From Leptospira sanjuanensis (GTDB taxonomy: Bacteria; Spirochaetota; Leptospiria; Leptospirales; Leptospiraceae), in NCBI RefSeq assembly GCF_022267375.1, contig NZ_JAIZBH010000001.1, forward strand, positions 682,001-746,000: a stretch of 64,000 nt of DNA, in the 5' to 3' direction. The position numbers and the translations under genes are program-made. The notes below the pieces were generated by a model. The model saw only the letters and a program-made list of their open reading frames with translations, had not been told where the DNA came from and made no database searches. Every line of letters begins with the position of its first letter. Position 1 is the first letter of the stretch. Shown one piece after another: positions 52,025-61,821 of this stretch.

Positions 52025-53917
52025 ATGAGTTCAAAAATCACCGCGAGAAACTTGGCTGAGTTGTATTTCGATACGGCTCAAAAATATGCGGATCAACCTG
52101 CATTCGGAACAAGAAATAAAAACAAAGAATTCGTTACGATTACGTTTCGAGAAGTTTATGAGACGGGTGTCGCGCTTGCAACGGGGTTGATCGTCGACTT
52201 GGGACTGAAAGCCCGCGAACACGTGGCTATCTTATCGGAAAATAGACAAGAATGGATTCTTGCAAATTACGGAATCTTGTTGAGCGGCGCAGCCGACGTT
52301 CCGCGCGGCGCGGACGTGACGGACGGTGATATTCGCTATATCGTCTCTCATTCAGACGCGAAGATCGTATTCGTGGAAAACGAATCCCTGTTGTGGAAGG
52401 TGAGGAATAATTTAAGCCATCTGCCGAACGTAACTCATATCGTCCTAATGGAAGGAGCGGCGGATTTTACCGATAAAAAAATAATCCGAATGGCGGACGT
52501 CGTCGCGAGCGGAAAAAAATTACGAGCCTCCGGAGATCGCAAAGTGGAAGAACGAGTCGCCGCGATTCTACCGGACGATCTTTTTACCATCATCTATACT
52601 TCCGGTACGACGGGAGAACCGAAAGGCGTCATGTTGACACACGCCAATATGATCTCGCAATTGCGCAACATTCCGATCGACATCGGCCCTAAAGATCGAT
52701 TCCTTTCGATTCTGCCCGTCTGGCACAGCTTCGAACGGGTGTTTCAAATGGGAACGATCGCTATGGGAGCCGGGCAATATTACACCAATATTCGAAATAT
52801 TAAGGAAGATTTAACGATCGTAAAACCTACGTTTATGGCGTCGGCGCCCCGATTGTGGGAAAATATCTATCACGGGATTCAATCGAAAATCCAATCCGGA
52901 TCGGCAATCAAAAGAATCCTATTCAAAAGCGCTTATGTTTCCGCTCTAAAGGTTCGACGGTCTTTGCATTTTTTTAAAGGGAATCGTCTCGATTTAAAAG
53001 GACGGAATATTCAACAATCCTTATGGATGGGCCTTCGGTCGATTTTGTCCCTCGTCGTATTCACGATTCCTTATCTACTTCTGGACACGATCGTTCTAAA
53101 AAAAATTCGACAGGCAACGGGAGGGAAATTGCGTGGTACGGTTTCCGGCGGAGGATCGCTGCCTCTTCATATCGATGAATTTTTTAATGCGATCGGAATC
53201 CCTCTGTTCGAAGGATACGGTTTGACCGAAACTTCTCCCGGTCTTGCCTTTCGTACTCCCGGTCATTTGGTGATCGGAAGCGTGGGACCGCTTTTTCCGG
53301 AAGTGGAAATTCTTTTAAAAGACGTGGAAAGCGGAAAAATATTATACCCGCCTCAAAAAGGCGTGAAGGGTGAGATTCACGTACGCGGTCCCCAGATTAT
53401 GAAAGGTTACTATAAACGTCCGGATGTTACCGCCAAAGTCCTCACCAAGGACGGTTGGTTTAACACCGGCGATCTCGGGATGATAACGTATAACAACACG
53501 CTCAAGATCGTGGGCAGAACAAAAGAGACCGTCGTTTTACTCAATGGAGAGAATATCGAACCGGTTCCGATCGAAAACAAACTCGCACAATCTCCGTTGA
53601 TCGATCAGATCATGGTCGTCGGACAGGATCAAAAATTTTTAGGAGCTTTAGTGTTGCCGGTCCTCGATAGATTTCAAGAATACGGAAGGACGTATGAAGA
53701 ACTCGCAACCAATCCGATCGTGCGTGAAAAAATCCTGCGCGAAGTAAAAGACACGATGAATTTTGAAAACGGATTTAAAAGTTTTGAAAAGGTGGGAGAC
53801 ATTCGTCTGCTACCGAAGGCGTTTGAAGTTGGCGATGAACTCTCGGCAAAAATGTCAGTCAAACGTCACGTAATCTCGGAAAAATACAGAGACCTTATCG
53901 ATTCAATGTATCTATAA
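52025..53917 (+). CDS. Long-chain acyl-CoA ligase (AMP-forming)
   Basis: I chose ATG 52025 (MSSKITARNL) because GGAGAGAGG lies just ahead; the frame from 51992 has no such signal. The 630-residue enzyme has the AMP-binding motif TIIYTSGTTGEPKGVMLTH, GYGLTETSP and the hinge region WFNTGDLG...GRTKETVVLLNGENI. It activates a fatty acid to acyl-AMP and then acyl-CoA. The size and the extra segment near 300-370 (with a hydrophobic stretch) fit long-chain, membrane-associated members. Confidence 0.9.
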   Translation: MSSKITARNLAELYFDTAQKYADQPAFGTRNKNKEFVTITFREVYETGVALATGLIVDLGLKAREHVAILSENRQEWILANYGILLSGAADVPRGADVTDGDIRYIVSHSDAKIVFVENESLLWKVRNNLSHLPNVTHIVLMEGAADFTDKKIIRMADVVASGKKLRASGDRKVEERVAAILPDDLFTIIYTSGTTGEPKGVMLTHANMISQLRNIPIDIGPKDRFLSILPVWHSFERVFQMGTIAMGAGQYYTNIRNIKEDLTIVKPTFMASAPRLWENIYHGIQSKIQSGSAIKRILFKSAYVSALKVRRSLHFFKGNRLDLKGRNIQQSLWMGLRSILSLVVFTIPYLLLDTIVLKKIRQATGGKLRGTVSGGGSLPLHIDEFFNAIGIPLFEGYGLTETSPGLAFRTPGHLVIGSVGPLFPEVEILLKDVESGKILYPPQKGVKGEIHVRGPQIMKGYYKRPDVTAKVLTKDGWFNTGDLGMITYNNTLKIVGRTKETVVLLNGENIEPVPIENKLAQSPLIDQIMVVGQDQKFLGALVLPVLDRFQEYGRTYEELATNPIVREKILREVKDTMNFENGFKSFEKVGDIRLLPKAFEVGDELSAKMSVKRHVISEKYRDLIDSMYL

Positions 53918-53943
53918 ATTTTGCCTTATGGAGAATTTACGTT

Positions 53944-54780
53944 CTACGAATCTCCCGTTCCCCAATTGATGAACTGCTCTCCCTTGGCGGGTTGGCAGTT
54001 TGGACAAAAGAAGGAATCATAACCTAAGACGTTCGCTCTTCGGATCGTCGTTCCGCAGACGGGACAAGGTTCGTTCTTTCGGTTTCGCACTTTCACGTGA
54101 TCGCGCACCTTGACTTCGAGGGGGGCGTGTTTGTTGCGGATGTATTCGATCGAACTCGTGAGAACTACTTTGATGCTTTTGTATAAAAGCGATTTCTCTT
54201 CGGGAGAAAGTTTGTGAACGGGAGTCTTAGGATGGATCTTTGCCGCAAACAGAACCTCGTCCGCATAAGCGTTTCCTAATGCACTCAGCTTGGTTTGATC
54301 CATCAGAAACACTCGGGTCTGCTGGCGAGCTTTTTCCGTAAGCTTGAAAAAAACCGCTTCGGTGAATTCATCCGAAAGGAGATTTACTCCCTGATTTTCG
54401 TATTTGGGAATTTGAGAGATGTCTTCCGGTTTTAAAAAATAAACCTTTCCCATTCTCGTGTCGTCCGCGTAATTCAGAATCGGACCGTTCGTAACGATCC
54501 GAACACACAGATCCTTTTTTTTGTATTTCGATTCGAGCGAAAACCTACCGGACAACATCGGGTGAATAATCATATTCCATTTTTCGAATACGAAATTCAA
54601 AAACGGACCGTTTCGTTCGATGGATTGGAACGAAACTCCGGAAAAGGTTTCTTCCACGGAACCGCCGGTGAGATTTCGTACGACCACCGGATCGACGATC
54701 TCTACGGATTGGGCGGTCTTACCGATAAGTTCGGGGATCAATCGTTCCCGAATGACGACTAAGTCCGGTAGTTCAGGCAT
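53944..54780 (-). CDS. Fpg/Nei-family DNA glycosylase
   Basis: The 278-residue protein starts MPELPD, with the Pro nucleophile and Glu of the family; the usual fifth residue Glu is Asp. Other family marks are HPMLSGRF, DDTRMG, LGNAYADEVLF, a helix-two-turn-helix region and a C-terminal zinc finger with four Cys (CPVCGTTI and FFCPNCQ). It would excise oxidised bases and cut the strand at the abasic site. It is the third gene of a repair operon, 30 bases after the radical SAM gene. Confidence 0.9.
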   Translation of the reverse strand: MPELPDLVVIRERLIPELIGKTAQSVEIVDPVVVRNLTGGSVEETFSGVSFQSIERNGPFLNFVFEKWNMIIHPMLSGRFSLESKYKKKDLCVRIVTNGPILNYADDTRMGKVYFLKPEDISQIPKYENQGVNLLSDEFTEAVFFKLTEKARQQTRVFLMDQTKLSALGNAYADEVLFAAKIHPKTPVHKLSPEEKSLLYKSIKVVLTSSIEYIRNKHAPLEVKVRDHVKVRNRKNEPCPVCGTTIRRANVLGYDSFFCPNCQPAKGEQFINWGTGDS

Positions 54781-54810
54781 ACAGCGATTGGATTCGAATC
54801 CGAACTTTCG

Positions 54811-55713
54811 TCAAGAATCAAAAGGGAGAATTCCTCTTTGTAAACCGAATCGGTCGCTGAGTTCCTTCGTTTTAATGCGAAGTGCGTTTCGATACTTAGC
54901 CGGCATTTCGCTGCCGTTCGCAAAGAATCTCGAATATTTTTCGATGAGATGAGGATAATGCCGTTCGAGGGCCTGAAAAACCAAAGCCTTGCTATCGGAA
55001 GAATCCGGTCCTCCGAACAAGGTTAAGGTTGCCGGGAAGAGATAACGAATGCCCGCGTCTCGAAATGTTTGAAAAAGAAATTCCAAGTTTTCACCCGTAT
55101 CGCTGATATGCGGAAGCAAAGGCATCAAACTAACTCCGCTGTAAAATCCTTGTCGGAGAGTTTCTTTCAATGCGGAAAGACGCAGGCTCGGCGGTGTCGC
55201 GCCCGGTTCGAAAATTCTCGCAACCCCGTCGTCCAACGTGGAAAACGAAAACGTAAGAAACGATTTCGAGGAAAGCCGATCGCGCAAATCAGGAGGAAGA
55301 ATCGCGGCTTTTTCGATTTCAAAGAGCAGATCCAAATCCCGGAGAACCAAGTCCGATTTCGTGAGAATATGAACCGGGAATCGATACTTTAAAATAATCT
55401 GAAGTAGTTCACGGGTGAGTCCAATTTCTTTTTCGGATGGCAGATACGGATCGGTCGCCGAGGACAATACGATGATCCCGTATTGATTCTTCTTGGCTCG
55501 GTTCCAAAGCTGTCGATCCAAAACTTCGACCGCATTCTCCTTAACGGAAAGTTTATCCTCGGTGTTCAAACCGTATTTGCTTCCGCCGACGTAACAATAC
55601 AAACAACGAAAGGAACATCCGCTGTACGGATTGATCGTGTATTCGTCCAAAAACCAAGGATCTCTTCTCTTGGTTTTGTTCAGGATCGTTTTAATCCGAA
55701 TACTTCGAGGCAT
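54811..55713 (-). CDS. Radical SAM protein, spore-photoproduct-lyase-like
   Basis: The 300-residue protein carries the iron-sulfur motif CSFRCLYC (in NPYSGCSFRCLYCYVGG), followed by elements of the SPL-related radical SAM group (VLSSATDPYLPSEKEIGLTRELLQ, RFPVHILTKSDLVLRDLDLL, SFSTLDDGVARIFEPGATP). Family members repair or modify nucleic acids, though most are uncharacterised. It overlaps the upstream AlkD-like gene by 23 bases. The neighbours support a DNA-repair role. Confidence 0.88.
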   Translation of the reverse strand: MPRSIRIKTILNKTKRRDPWFLDEYTINPYSGCSFRCLYCYVGGSKYGLNTEDKLSVKENAVEVLDRQLWNRAKKNQYGIIVLSSATDPYLPSEKEIGLTRELLQIILKYRFPVHILTKSDLVLRDLDLLFEIEKAAILPPDLRDRLSSKSFLTFSFSTLDDGVARIFEPGATPPSLRLSALKETLRQGFYSGVSLMPLLPHISDTGENLEFLFQTFRDAGIRYLFPATLTLFGGPDSSDSKALVFQALERHYPHLIEKYSRFFANGSEMPAKYRNALRIKTKELSDRFGLQRGILPFDS

Positions 55714-56419
55714 ATTTGGAGGATCGGCTCAAACCGATTTGGATTTTCGTCTTAACGAAAGAAGATATCGTTTCGTCCGTTTTTAGTCTTGATTCGAATT
55801 TACGAACGATGTCCGGATGAAATTTTGCGATCGTTTTGATCGCCCATCCGATTCCTTTCTTGGTATGGAAATCTTTCGTATCCGCTTTTGTTAGGAGAAG
55901 TTGAAACGTTTCTTCGACGTATTTTTTTCCGAGACCTTTTTTCACCGCGTAATGAGAAGCGACTCCGACGGAACGAACGACCCATGCGTTTTCGTGATTC
56001 AGAAATTTTTTCAACATCGGTAAGGAGTCTTCCGGGTTTTTCAAGAGAGAATGTCCCATGACTCTTTCCCCTACGATATCGCAGACATACCATTCGTCTC
56101 CGAGGATCATGTATTCCACGGCCTTCTTCCAGGAAGTTTGGAAGTATTTTTCCAAACGAAGCTGAAGCATCATGCCTGCGATCACGTTTCCTCCCATCGT
56201 TTTTCGAGCGGTAATCCGATCGAGAAAGGCGATCTGCTCTTCGTCTGCGATTCTTCCGTGAAGTTCTTTTGCGGCGAATTCCAGCAAAGGAAATTTGATC
56301 TTTTTGGTTAAAAGTTCGGATAGAATTTCTTCGCCGATCGCATTCGTTTTTCCTTTTGAAGATTCGAAACTGCGGTCGAGTCGGGCTTTGATTTCTTTTT
56401 TGGAAGTAATGGAATCCAT
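55691..56419 (-). CDS. AlkD-like DNA alkylation repair protein
   Basis: The 242-residue all-helical protein has HEAT-like repeats of the AlkD family. The phrase DEWYVCDIVGERVMG holds the Trp...Asp pair that in AlkD binds the lesion and supports base removal, and WVVRSVGVASHY and KKGIGWAIKTIAK follow in the family order. AlkD removes bulky or positively charged alkylated purines without base flipping. It is the first gene of the operon with the radical SAM protein and the Fpg/Nei glycosylase. Confidence 0.85.
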   Translation of the reverse strand: MDSITSKKEIKARLDRSFESSKGKTNAIGEEILSELLTKKIKFPLLEFAAKELHGRIADEEQIAFLDRITARKTMGGNVIAGMMLQLRLEKYFQTSWKKAVEYMILGDEWYVCDIVGERVMGHSLLKNPEDSLPMLKKFLNHENAWVVRSVGVASHYAVKKGLGKKYVEETFQLLLTKADTKDFHTKKGIGWAIKTIAKFHPDIVRKFESRLKTDETISSFVKTKIQIGLSRSSKYASKYSD

Positions 56420-56655
56420 CGGATGAGAACGATCTTAAAATACGAAAATTTATAAGCCGCGGCGCCGTTGACTGTCAATATTCTTTAAGTCCATTCTTAT
56501 TTATAGCCGTATTCATTTGTTCCGACAAACCGATCCACACGAAAAAGATTTGCTCTTTTGGGAAGAAACGATTCGAAGCGAACCAGCGCCGTTTTTCCGC
56601 CGAAGTTTTTTGTCCTTGGAGGAACGTTTTACGGAAAAATTCCCAAAAAAAGCGG

Positions 56656-56721
56656 TTGACAGTTTAAAGAATCTAGTGTGCAGTTACACATGTGTAGATA
56701 CATGTATGTAGATGCACACTA
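56656..56721 (+). promoter_or_regulatory. Promoter region with nested palindromes, probable MarR operator
   Basis: A TTGACA (56656-56661) is followed by an outer inverted repeat (TAGTGTGCA 56674-56682 and TGCACACTA 56713-56721). Inside it are a perfect 12-bp palindrome (TACACATGTGTA, 56685-56696) and a TACATGTA (56699-56706). The palindromes cover the place where the -10 should be. The MarR-family regulator encoded just downstream is the obvious binder. Confidence 0.65.
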
Positions 56722-56738
56722 AAACAAAGGAGGCGCTT

Positions 56739-57275
56739 ATGCTTTCCGTGCTGGAAAAAAAGGAGCTGGAATTTTCTCCCTCCGGTCTTTATCGGATTCG
56801 CTTTCAGGATTGTGATCCCTTCGGTCATTTGAACAACGCGCGTTATATGGATTATTTTATGGAGGCGAGGGACGATCATCTCAGGGATTTTTACGATTTC
56901 GATCTGTTCGAACACGCTTCGAGAGAAGGAAAGTCTTGGGTCGTGACCCGCGCGCAGACTGCTTATCTGGAACCGGCTAAACAAAACGATCTGGTAAGAA
57001 TCGTAACTCGTTTGACCGCAAAGAGCGACGGGACCATTCGCAACGAAGATCTAATGTATGACACCGCCGGGAAAAAACTCAAGGCGATGGCTTGGATCGA
57101 CTTCGCGTTCATCGATTTGAAACGGGGAAGACCGGTTCGTCACGGAGAAGAACTGTCCTTGTTTTTCGATTCGGTTCTTTATCGGGATTCCGGGCTTGAA
57201 AACGGAAATTTTGACGAGCGCGTTCGGGAGATGAGACGTACAATGGCTCCCGGGGTGGAAGCGATCCCCGCTTAA
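56739..57275 (+). CDS. Hotdog-fold acyl-CoA thioesterase
   Basis: I chose ATG 56739 because AAAGGAGG lies seven bases ahead; the in-frame ATG at 56712 lies inside the operator palindrome. The 178-residue protein has the 4HBT signature (RIRFQDCDPFGHLNNARYMDYFMEARDDH) with the catalytic Asp, and a second strand set (VTRAQTAYLEPAKQNDLVRI). It would hydrolyse an acyl-CoA. It forms an operon with the MarR gene 17 bases later. Confidence 0.88.
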   Translation: MLSVLEKKELEFSPSGLYRIRFQDCDPFGHLNNARYMDYFMEARDDHLRDFYDFDLFEHASREGKSWVVTRAQTAYLEPAKQNDLVRIVTRLTAKSDGTIRNEDLMYDTAGKKLKAMAWIDFAFIDLKRGRPVRHGEELSLFFDSVLYRDSGLENGNFDERVREMRRTMAPGVEAIPA

Positions 57276-57292
57276 AAACTTCAGAGGTCGTT

Positions 57293-57808
57293 ATGGTCAG
57301 AAAATCGGAACAAAGGGTTGCTAAAAAGAATTCCGAAGGGGAATCTTCCAATCCCACAAGGGAAGAATTGCTGACCGTAGGTTTGGGATGTTTGAACTTC
57401 AACTTGAAACGGGCATCCCGAGCCATCGCGCAATACTTCGATCACGTTTTGGATCAAGTCGGCCTGACTTCTCCGCGTTTTAATATTCTCATGACGTTAG
57501 GCACCACGGACGGAATGGAACTCGCTCCGATGGCCGAACTCCTCGTGATGGATCGAACGACTTTGCTCCGTAATCTCGAACCTCTGGAAAATTTGGGGTA
57601 TGTGGAGGATATTCCTTCGGACAACAAACGCGCGCGTAAAGTCGCGTTGACCGCCGCGGGTTGGGATGCTCTTCGGCTTGCATACCCGATTTGGAAGGAG
57701 GCGCACGATCAAGTCGTATCCAATCTGGGGATTCCGGAATGGAAAACACTCATCAAGGGTCTCAGAACGGTTGCAAAAAAAAGAATATTCGAAAATCAGA
57801 AAGTTTGA
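57293..57808 (+). CDS. MarR-family transcriptional regulator
   Basis: The 171-residue protein is a MarR winged helix-turn-helix: LTSPRFNILMTLG, MAELLVMDRTTLLRNLEPLENLGYVEDIPSDNKRARKVALTAAG. It has a basic, flexible N-terminus. Members dimerise on palindromes and are released by small ligands. It probably represses its own operon through the nested palindromes at 56674-56721. The gene ends 9 bases from the convergent hybrid kinase. Confidence 0.9.
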   Translation: MVRKSEQRVAKKNSEGESSNPTREELLTVGLGCLNFNLKRASRAIAQYFDHVLDQVGLTSPRFNILMTLGTTDGMELAPMAELLVMDRTTLLRNLEPLENLGYVEDIPSDNKRARKVALTAAGWDALRLAYPIWKEAHDQVVSNLGIPEWKTLIKGLRTVAKKRIFENQKV

Positions 57809-57817
57809 ATTCTTTCT

Positions 57818-60800
57818 TTATGCGAGCCACTTTAAAATCACTTTCGTGAAATCGGCTTGAACGGCCGGCTTACTGACGTAATCGTCCATTCCCGCTTCGA
57901 TACATTTCTCCCGTTCTCCGGTAACGATTCCCGCGGTAAGCGCGATGATCGGAACTCTTCTTCCCATTTCCAAACCCCGAATCGCCTTGGTAGCCTCGTA
58001 TCCGTTTAAGTCCGGCATTTGGATGTCCATAAAAACGAGATCGGGAATCCAGCGCAGATTTTGTTCGATAGCTTCCAGTCCGTTTTTCGCTTCTATAATC
58101 TTGGCGGAAGGGAGAATTCTCGCAACGATGCTTTTGGTAAGAAGCATATTGACCGGATTGTCTTCCGCGATCAGGATCTTCGCGAGTTTTTGAAGGGAGG
58201 GGGCTTGTTCTCCTTTTTCGTTCGGCTTTGTAGTTACGTTCGGTTTCTGAAGAATTTGGCTTCTTCCCAGCAAATCGTAAAGCTGCCGAATATAAATCGG
58301 CTTGGTGATGACCTCCTGAATTCCGTTTTTTTGCGACGCTTCGATCGTGTCGGAATCGTCGGATGCGCTGCTGAGTAGCACGATCGGCTGTTCTTCGGGC
58401 GAAATTTTTAATTTTTCGCGGACGATCTGCGCCGTTTCTAATCCGTCCATAAACGGCATGTGATAGTCCATTAGAATCATATCATATCGTTTTCCGGTCG
58501 ATAATCTTTCTATTACTTCGGTTCCGGATTTCACGCATTCGCAGGGTATATTCCGTAATTGTAACATACCTTCGAGAATTTTTCTGTTGTTGTCGTTGTC
58601 GTCCACGACGAGCAGATTTCGGATGGATTCGGTTTTGGGCCACTCTTCCGTCTGATCCGCGATTACTTCCGCGTTAAGATCGAAATAGAAAGTGCTTCCT
58701 TTTCCTAATTCGCTTTCAAGATATAGCTTGCTTCCCATCATCGAGAGAAGCTGACTGGAAATCGTAAGTCCGAGGCCAGTTCCGCCGAATCTTCTCGTAG
58801 TCGAGGCGTCTTCCTGGGAGAACGCGTCGAAGATACGCTTTCGATTTTCGGGAGCGATTCCGATTCCGGTATCCCGCACCGAGAACCGAAGAATGACGAG
58901 ATTTTCGGACTTTCGTTCCATCGTTTCTATTTTGAATTCTATCTCGCCTTCTTCCGTGAATTTTACCGCATTCCCGATCAGATTTACGATGATCTGTTTC
59001 AAACGAACGCTGTCCGCACTGACGAGCTTCGGTACCGAAGGAGAAATGTTGACCAGAACTTCCAGATCCTTTTTATGCGCCTGGAATTTGATCATGTTGA
59101 TGATTTGGCTTCCGAGTTCGAGAATGTCGGTGGGCACGTAGACGAGCTCGAGTTTTCCGGCTTCAATTTTAGAAAAATCTAATATGTCGTTGATGATCTC
59201 GAGCAGTGAGTTCGCGGATTGGAAAACCGTGCTCATATATTGATGTTGGGTCGAATCCAAAGGAGTTCTCAGCAGAAGATCCGAAAAACCTATGATTCCG
59301 TTGAGAGGAGTTCTGATCTCGTGGCTCATGTTCGCCAAAAATTCCGACTTGGCGACGTTGGCGCGTTCCGCTATCGCTTTGGATCGTTTTAATTCTTCTC
59401 TTTGAAGACAACTTTCCGTGATGTCCTGAGTGAACATCATAATTCCGCCCACGGCCCCGTCGAGTTGATACCAAGGCCGTACTTCCCAACGCAGATATTG
59501 ATCGTGTTCCCAGCCCGACGGTCTCCATACGTCCTCTTCGTTTTTCAGGATTTCACCTTTTAAACACCGCTGGTGAATCTCCTTCCATTCTTCGGATATG
59601 TTCGGAAACACTTCGTAGTGCGATAATCCTATGATCGATTTTCCCCGGAGATGATATTCGGCTAACCACCGTTCGCTGACGGCGATGTATTTGATTTCCG
59701 TGTCGAACATGGCCACCGCGGCCGGCGCGTGCTCCACGAACGCGAGAAGCCTGGATCGTTCCTTGAAAAGCTCTATCTCCATTTTCTTGCGTTGATCGAT
59801 GTCGTATAACGCGCCGTAGATTCGTTTACAGACTCCGTTTTCAAATTCCGCGCTTGCGACGGATCGAACCCAAAGTTCGTTGCCCTTTGCGGTAACGATT
59901 TGCATTTCGATATCGTACGGAGTTCCGTCGTGAATGAGTCGATTGAGCGCCTCGGTGACCTTGTTGCGGCTTTCTCCCTCCTTTATGAATTGAAGACCGG
60001 TTTGAATCGAAGGGACGTAGTCCGGTTCGACCTCGTGCATTTCTTTTGTCACCATCGACCAAGTTCCGAATCCGGTCGTCAAGTCCGCGTCCCAGGCTCC
60101 GATCCGTACGAGTTTGCTCGTTTGTTCGAGAAGCGCCTTTGCTTGGATCAACTCGCTTTCGAAATTTTTACTTTCCGTAATATCATGGGTGATCACCATC
60201 ACCGAATAATCGGGTAGATCAACGGGAAGCGCGGTTACCTTAGTCCAGATGATCGAACCGTCTTCTTTGATGATCCCGACGGTATCTTTTACGATTTTGC
60301 CTTCCTGTTTTGCCCGCTGACTCGGCAGGTCTTTGGTTGCAACGGGGCGTCCGTCCGCGTTTACATACGTTCTATTTTTATGGAGATCGCTCTTCAGATC
60401 TTCTTTGCTGAGATCGAGAATCTTTTCGAGCATCGGATTGATTTTGACGATCTTGTCGTTTCTGTCGATCAAAGTCACGCCGACCGGAAGCGCTTCGAAT
60501 AACGTGTTCAATTCAATGTCGCTCTTTCGAAGCAGTTCGGTGGTCTCTTTAATGGGTGTTATATCGTTTACGATTACGTAAAAACCGTTGCGGATTCCGT
60601 TTTGTACGTTCGGTATATAGTGCGCGAGAGTATCCTTGTACGATTGCCCGTCGGGCATAATGATCTTTCTTTCAAAGCTCTGTTCTTCGCCGCGCAATGC
60701 GCCTTCGATGTACGGAATATTTTCCGAATATAGTTTTTCCCCGAGAAGTTCCTTTAACGTTTTTCCGAGTAAGTCTTTGGGTTTGATTCCGAACCAATGA

Positions 60801-61330
60801 TAATATTCTTCGTTCGCAAACCGATTGATCAGATCCTTATCCCAGTATGCGATCAAAGAGGGAAGATTATTGAGAATTTCGTTGAGCAGTGTTTCCAACG
60901 GACCAGAGGCCGAACCGTTTTCGCGGGCGTTTCGATCGGCGGATTCGATTCCGCCTAAAATACGAATCGGAATTCCGTCCGCATTAAGAATGAGTCTTAT
61001 ATGGGAATTGAAATCCCTGATCCCGCCTTTTGAGTCGAAGGAAAGAACGGCATCTTCTTCCGCGGTTCCGCCTTTTACCGACTTCTCCGCGAACGTTCGG
61101 AATTTTCGGACGGTTGCGTCCGGAATCAAGGTCGGGTTGTTCTTCCATTTTTCGATATCGGATTGATGAAAACCCATCGTGGAAAGAAATTTCGGATTAT
61201 ACCAAACTTCTCCCGGAGATTCCAAATTGAAAATCCAAAGTCCTTCGATCGCGCGGTTTTGCATGAATCGAAAGACGTCGAGATCAGCACGGATCCATTC
61301 GTAAAGTTCTTGTTCCAAAAGGGATGACAT
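57818..61330 (-). CDS. Soluble hybrid histidine kinase with five PAS domains and two receivers
   Basis: I chose ATG 61330 (MSSLLEQELYEW); a longer frame from a TTG at 61396 is unlikely. The 1170-residue protein has no membrane helix. Five PAS domains follow each other (for example FRFMQNRAIEGLWIFN, ILNNLPSLIAYWDKD, LFEALPVGVTLIDRN, LVRIGAWDADL, FVEHAPAAVAMFDTE), then HisKA with His670 (NMSHEIRTPLNGIIGFSD), HATPase (NLIGNAVKFT, DTGIGI, GTGLGL), receiver 1 (LLVVDDNDNN, LMDYHMPFMDG) and receiver 2 (ILIAEDNPVN, FMDIQMPDLNG). It may sense redox or ligand signals in the cytoplasm. Output partners are not visible here. Confidence 0.9.
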   Translation of the reverse strand: MSSLLEQELYEWIRADLDVFRFMQNRAIEGLWIFNLESPGEVWYNPKFLSTMGFHQSDIEKWKNNPTLIPDATVRKFRTFAEKSVKGGTAEEDAVLSFDSKGGIRDFNSHIRLILNADGIPIRILGGIESADRNARENGSASGPLETLLNEILNNLPSLIAYWDKDLINRFANEEYYHWFGIKPKDLLGKTLKELLGEKLYSENIPYIEGALRGEEQSFERKIIMPDGQSYKDTLAHYIPNVQNGIRNGFYVIVNDITPIKETTELLRKSDIELNTLFEALPVGVTLIDRNDKIVKINPMLEKILDLSKEDLKSDLHKNRTYVNADGRPVATKDLPSQRAKQEGKIVKDTVGIIKEDGSIIWTKVTALPVDLPDYSVMVITHDITESKNFESELIQAKALLEQTSKLVRIGAWDADLTTGFGTWSMVTKEMHEVEPDYVPSIQTGLQFIKEGESRNKVTEALNRLIHDGTPYDIEMQIVTAKGNELWVRSVASAEFENGVCKRIYGALYDIDQRKKMEIELFKERSRLLAFVEHAPAAVAMFDTEIKYIAVSERWLAEYHLRGKSIIGLSHYEVFPNISEEWKEIHQRCLKGEILKNEEDVWRPSGWEHDQYLRWEVRPWYQLDGAVGGIMMFTQDITESCLQREELKRSKAIAERANVAKSEFLANMSHEIRTPLNGIIGFSDLLLRTPLDSTQHQYMSTVFQSANSLLEIINDILDFSKIEAGKLELVYVPTDILELGSQIINMIKFQAHKKDLEVLVNISPSVPKLVSADSVRLKQIIVNLIGNAVKFTEEGEIEFKIETMERKSENLVILRFSVRDTGIGIAPENRKRIFDAFSQEDASTTRRFGGTGLGLTISSQLLSMMGSKLYLESELGKGSTFYFDLNAEVIADQTEEWPKTESIRNLLVVDDNDNNRKILEGMLQLRNIPCECVKSGTEVIERLSTGKRYDMILMDYHMPFMDGLETAQIVREKLKISPEEQPIVLLSSASDDSDTIEASQKNGIQEVITKPIYIRQLYDLLGRSQILQKPNVTTKPNEKGEQAPSLQKLAKILIAEDNPVNMLLTKSIVARILPSAKIIEAKNGLEAIEQNLRWIPDLVFMDIQMPDLNGYEATKAIRGLEMGRRVPIIALTAGIVTGEREKCIEAGMDDYVSKPAVQADFTKVILKWLA

Positions 61331-61821
61331 AAGCGTCGAATTCAAGATGTTCTTATTTAGAATGAAGGACTCAATAAATTGATAAAAAAATTCCAAGTCA
61401 AATTAAAATTCAAAATGTCCTGAAATCGCGTTTCACGGCCGGAACGAATGACCGGTAAAATTTCATGGGAAACCGCCCGAACCGTTTCTTTTGGCCCTTT
61501 TGCAATTTTTATGTCAAAATAAAGGAGGTTCGCTCCGGTAAAACAAGGAAGAATTCCGTCTTACAATCAGGGTTTTCGATTCTTAGGATTGTGTGAAAGC
61601 GAAGTCGGACGGGAATTCGGAATAATATCCGCGAACAGAAACGAAGAATATTCAAAAAATCGAATCTACTTTTTCGAGACCGGAGCCTAACCGATCGACG
61701 CGGCCGAACTCGAGGGGGTGCGAAGCGAAAACGGTCCGGAAAAAAATAATTTTTATTTCAAATCAGGCTTTGCAATCCCGATGCCGGAAGATCAAATGGA
61801 GGCCCGATTTCAACGAAAAGA
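61331..61821. other. Divergent intergenic region between two kinase genes
   Basis: The 490-base stretch should hold promoters for both kinases. I see no convincing -35/-10 pair on either strand. An AAAGGAGGT at about 61522-61530 looks like a ribosome site, but no start codon or ORF follows it within a usable distance. An AT-rich segment with AATAATTTTTATTT lies near 61744-61758. Confidence 0.5.

Noticed and set aside
61331..61396. TTG start extending the hybrid kinase by 22 residues
   Set aside because: The extra residues (EFFYQFIESFIL) do not belong to the first PAS domain and TTG is a rare start.
61522..61545. Strong ribosome-site-like AAAGGAGGT in the kinase intergenic region
   Set aside because: No start codon with a meaningful ORF follows within about 12 bases.
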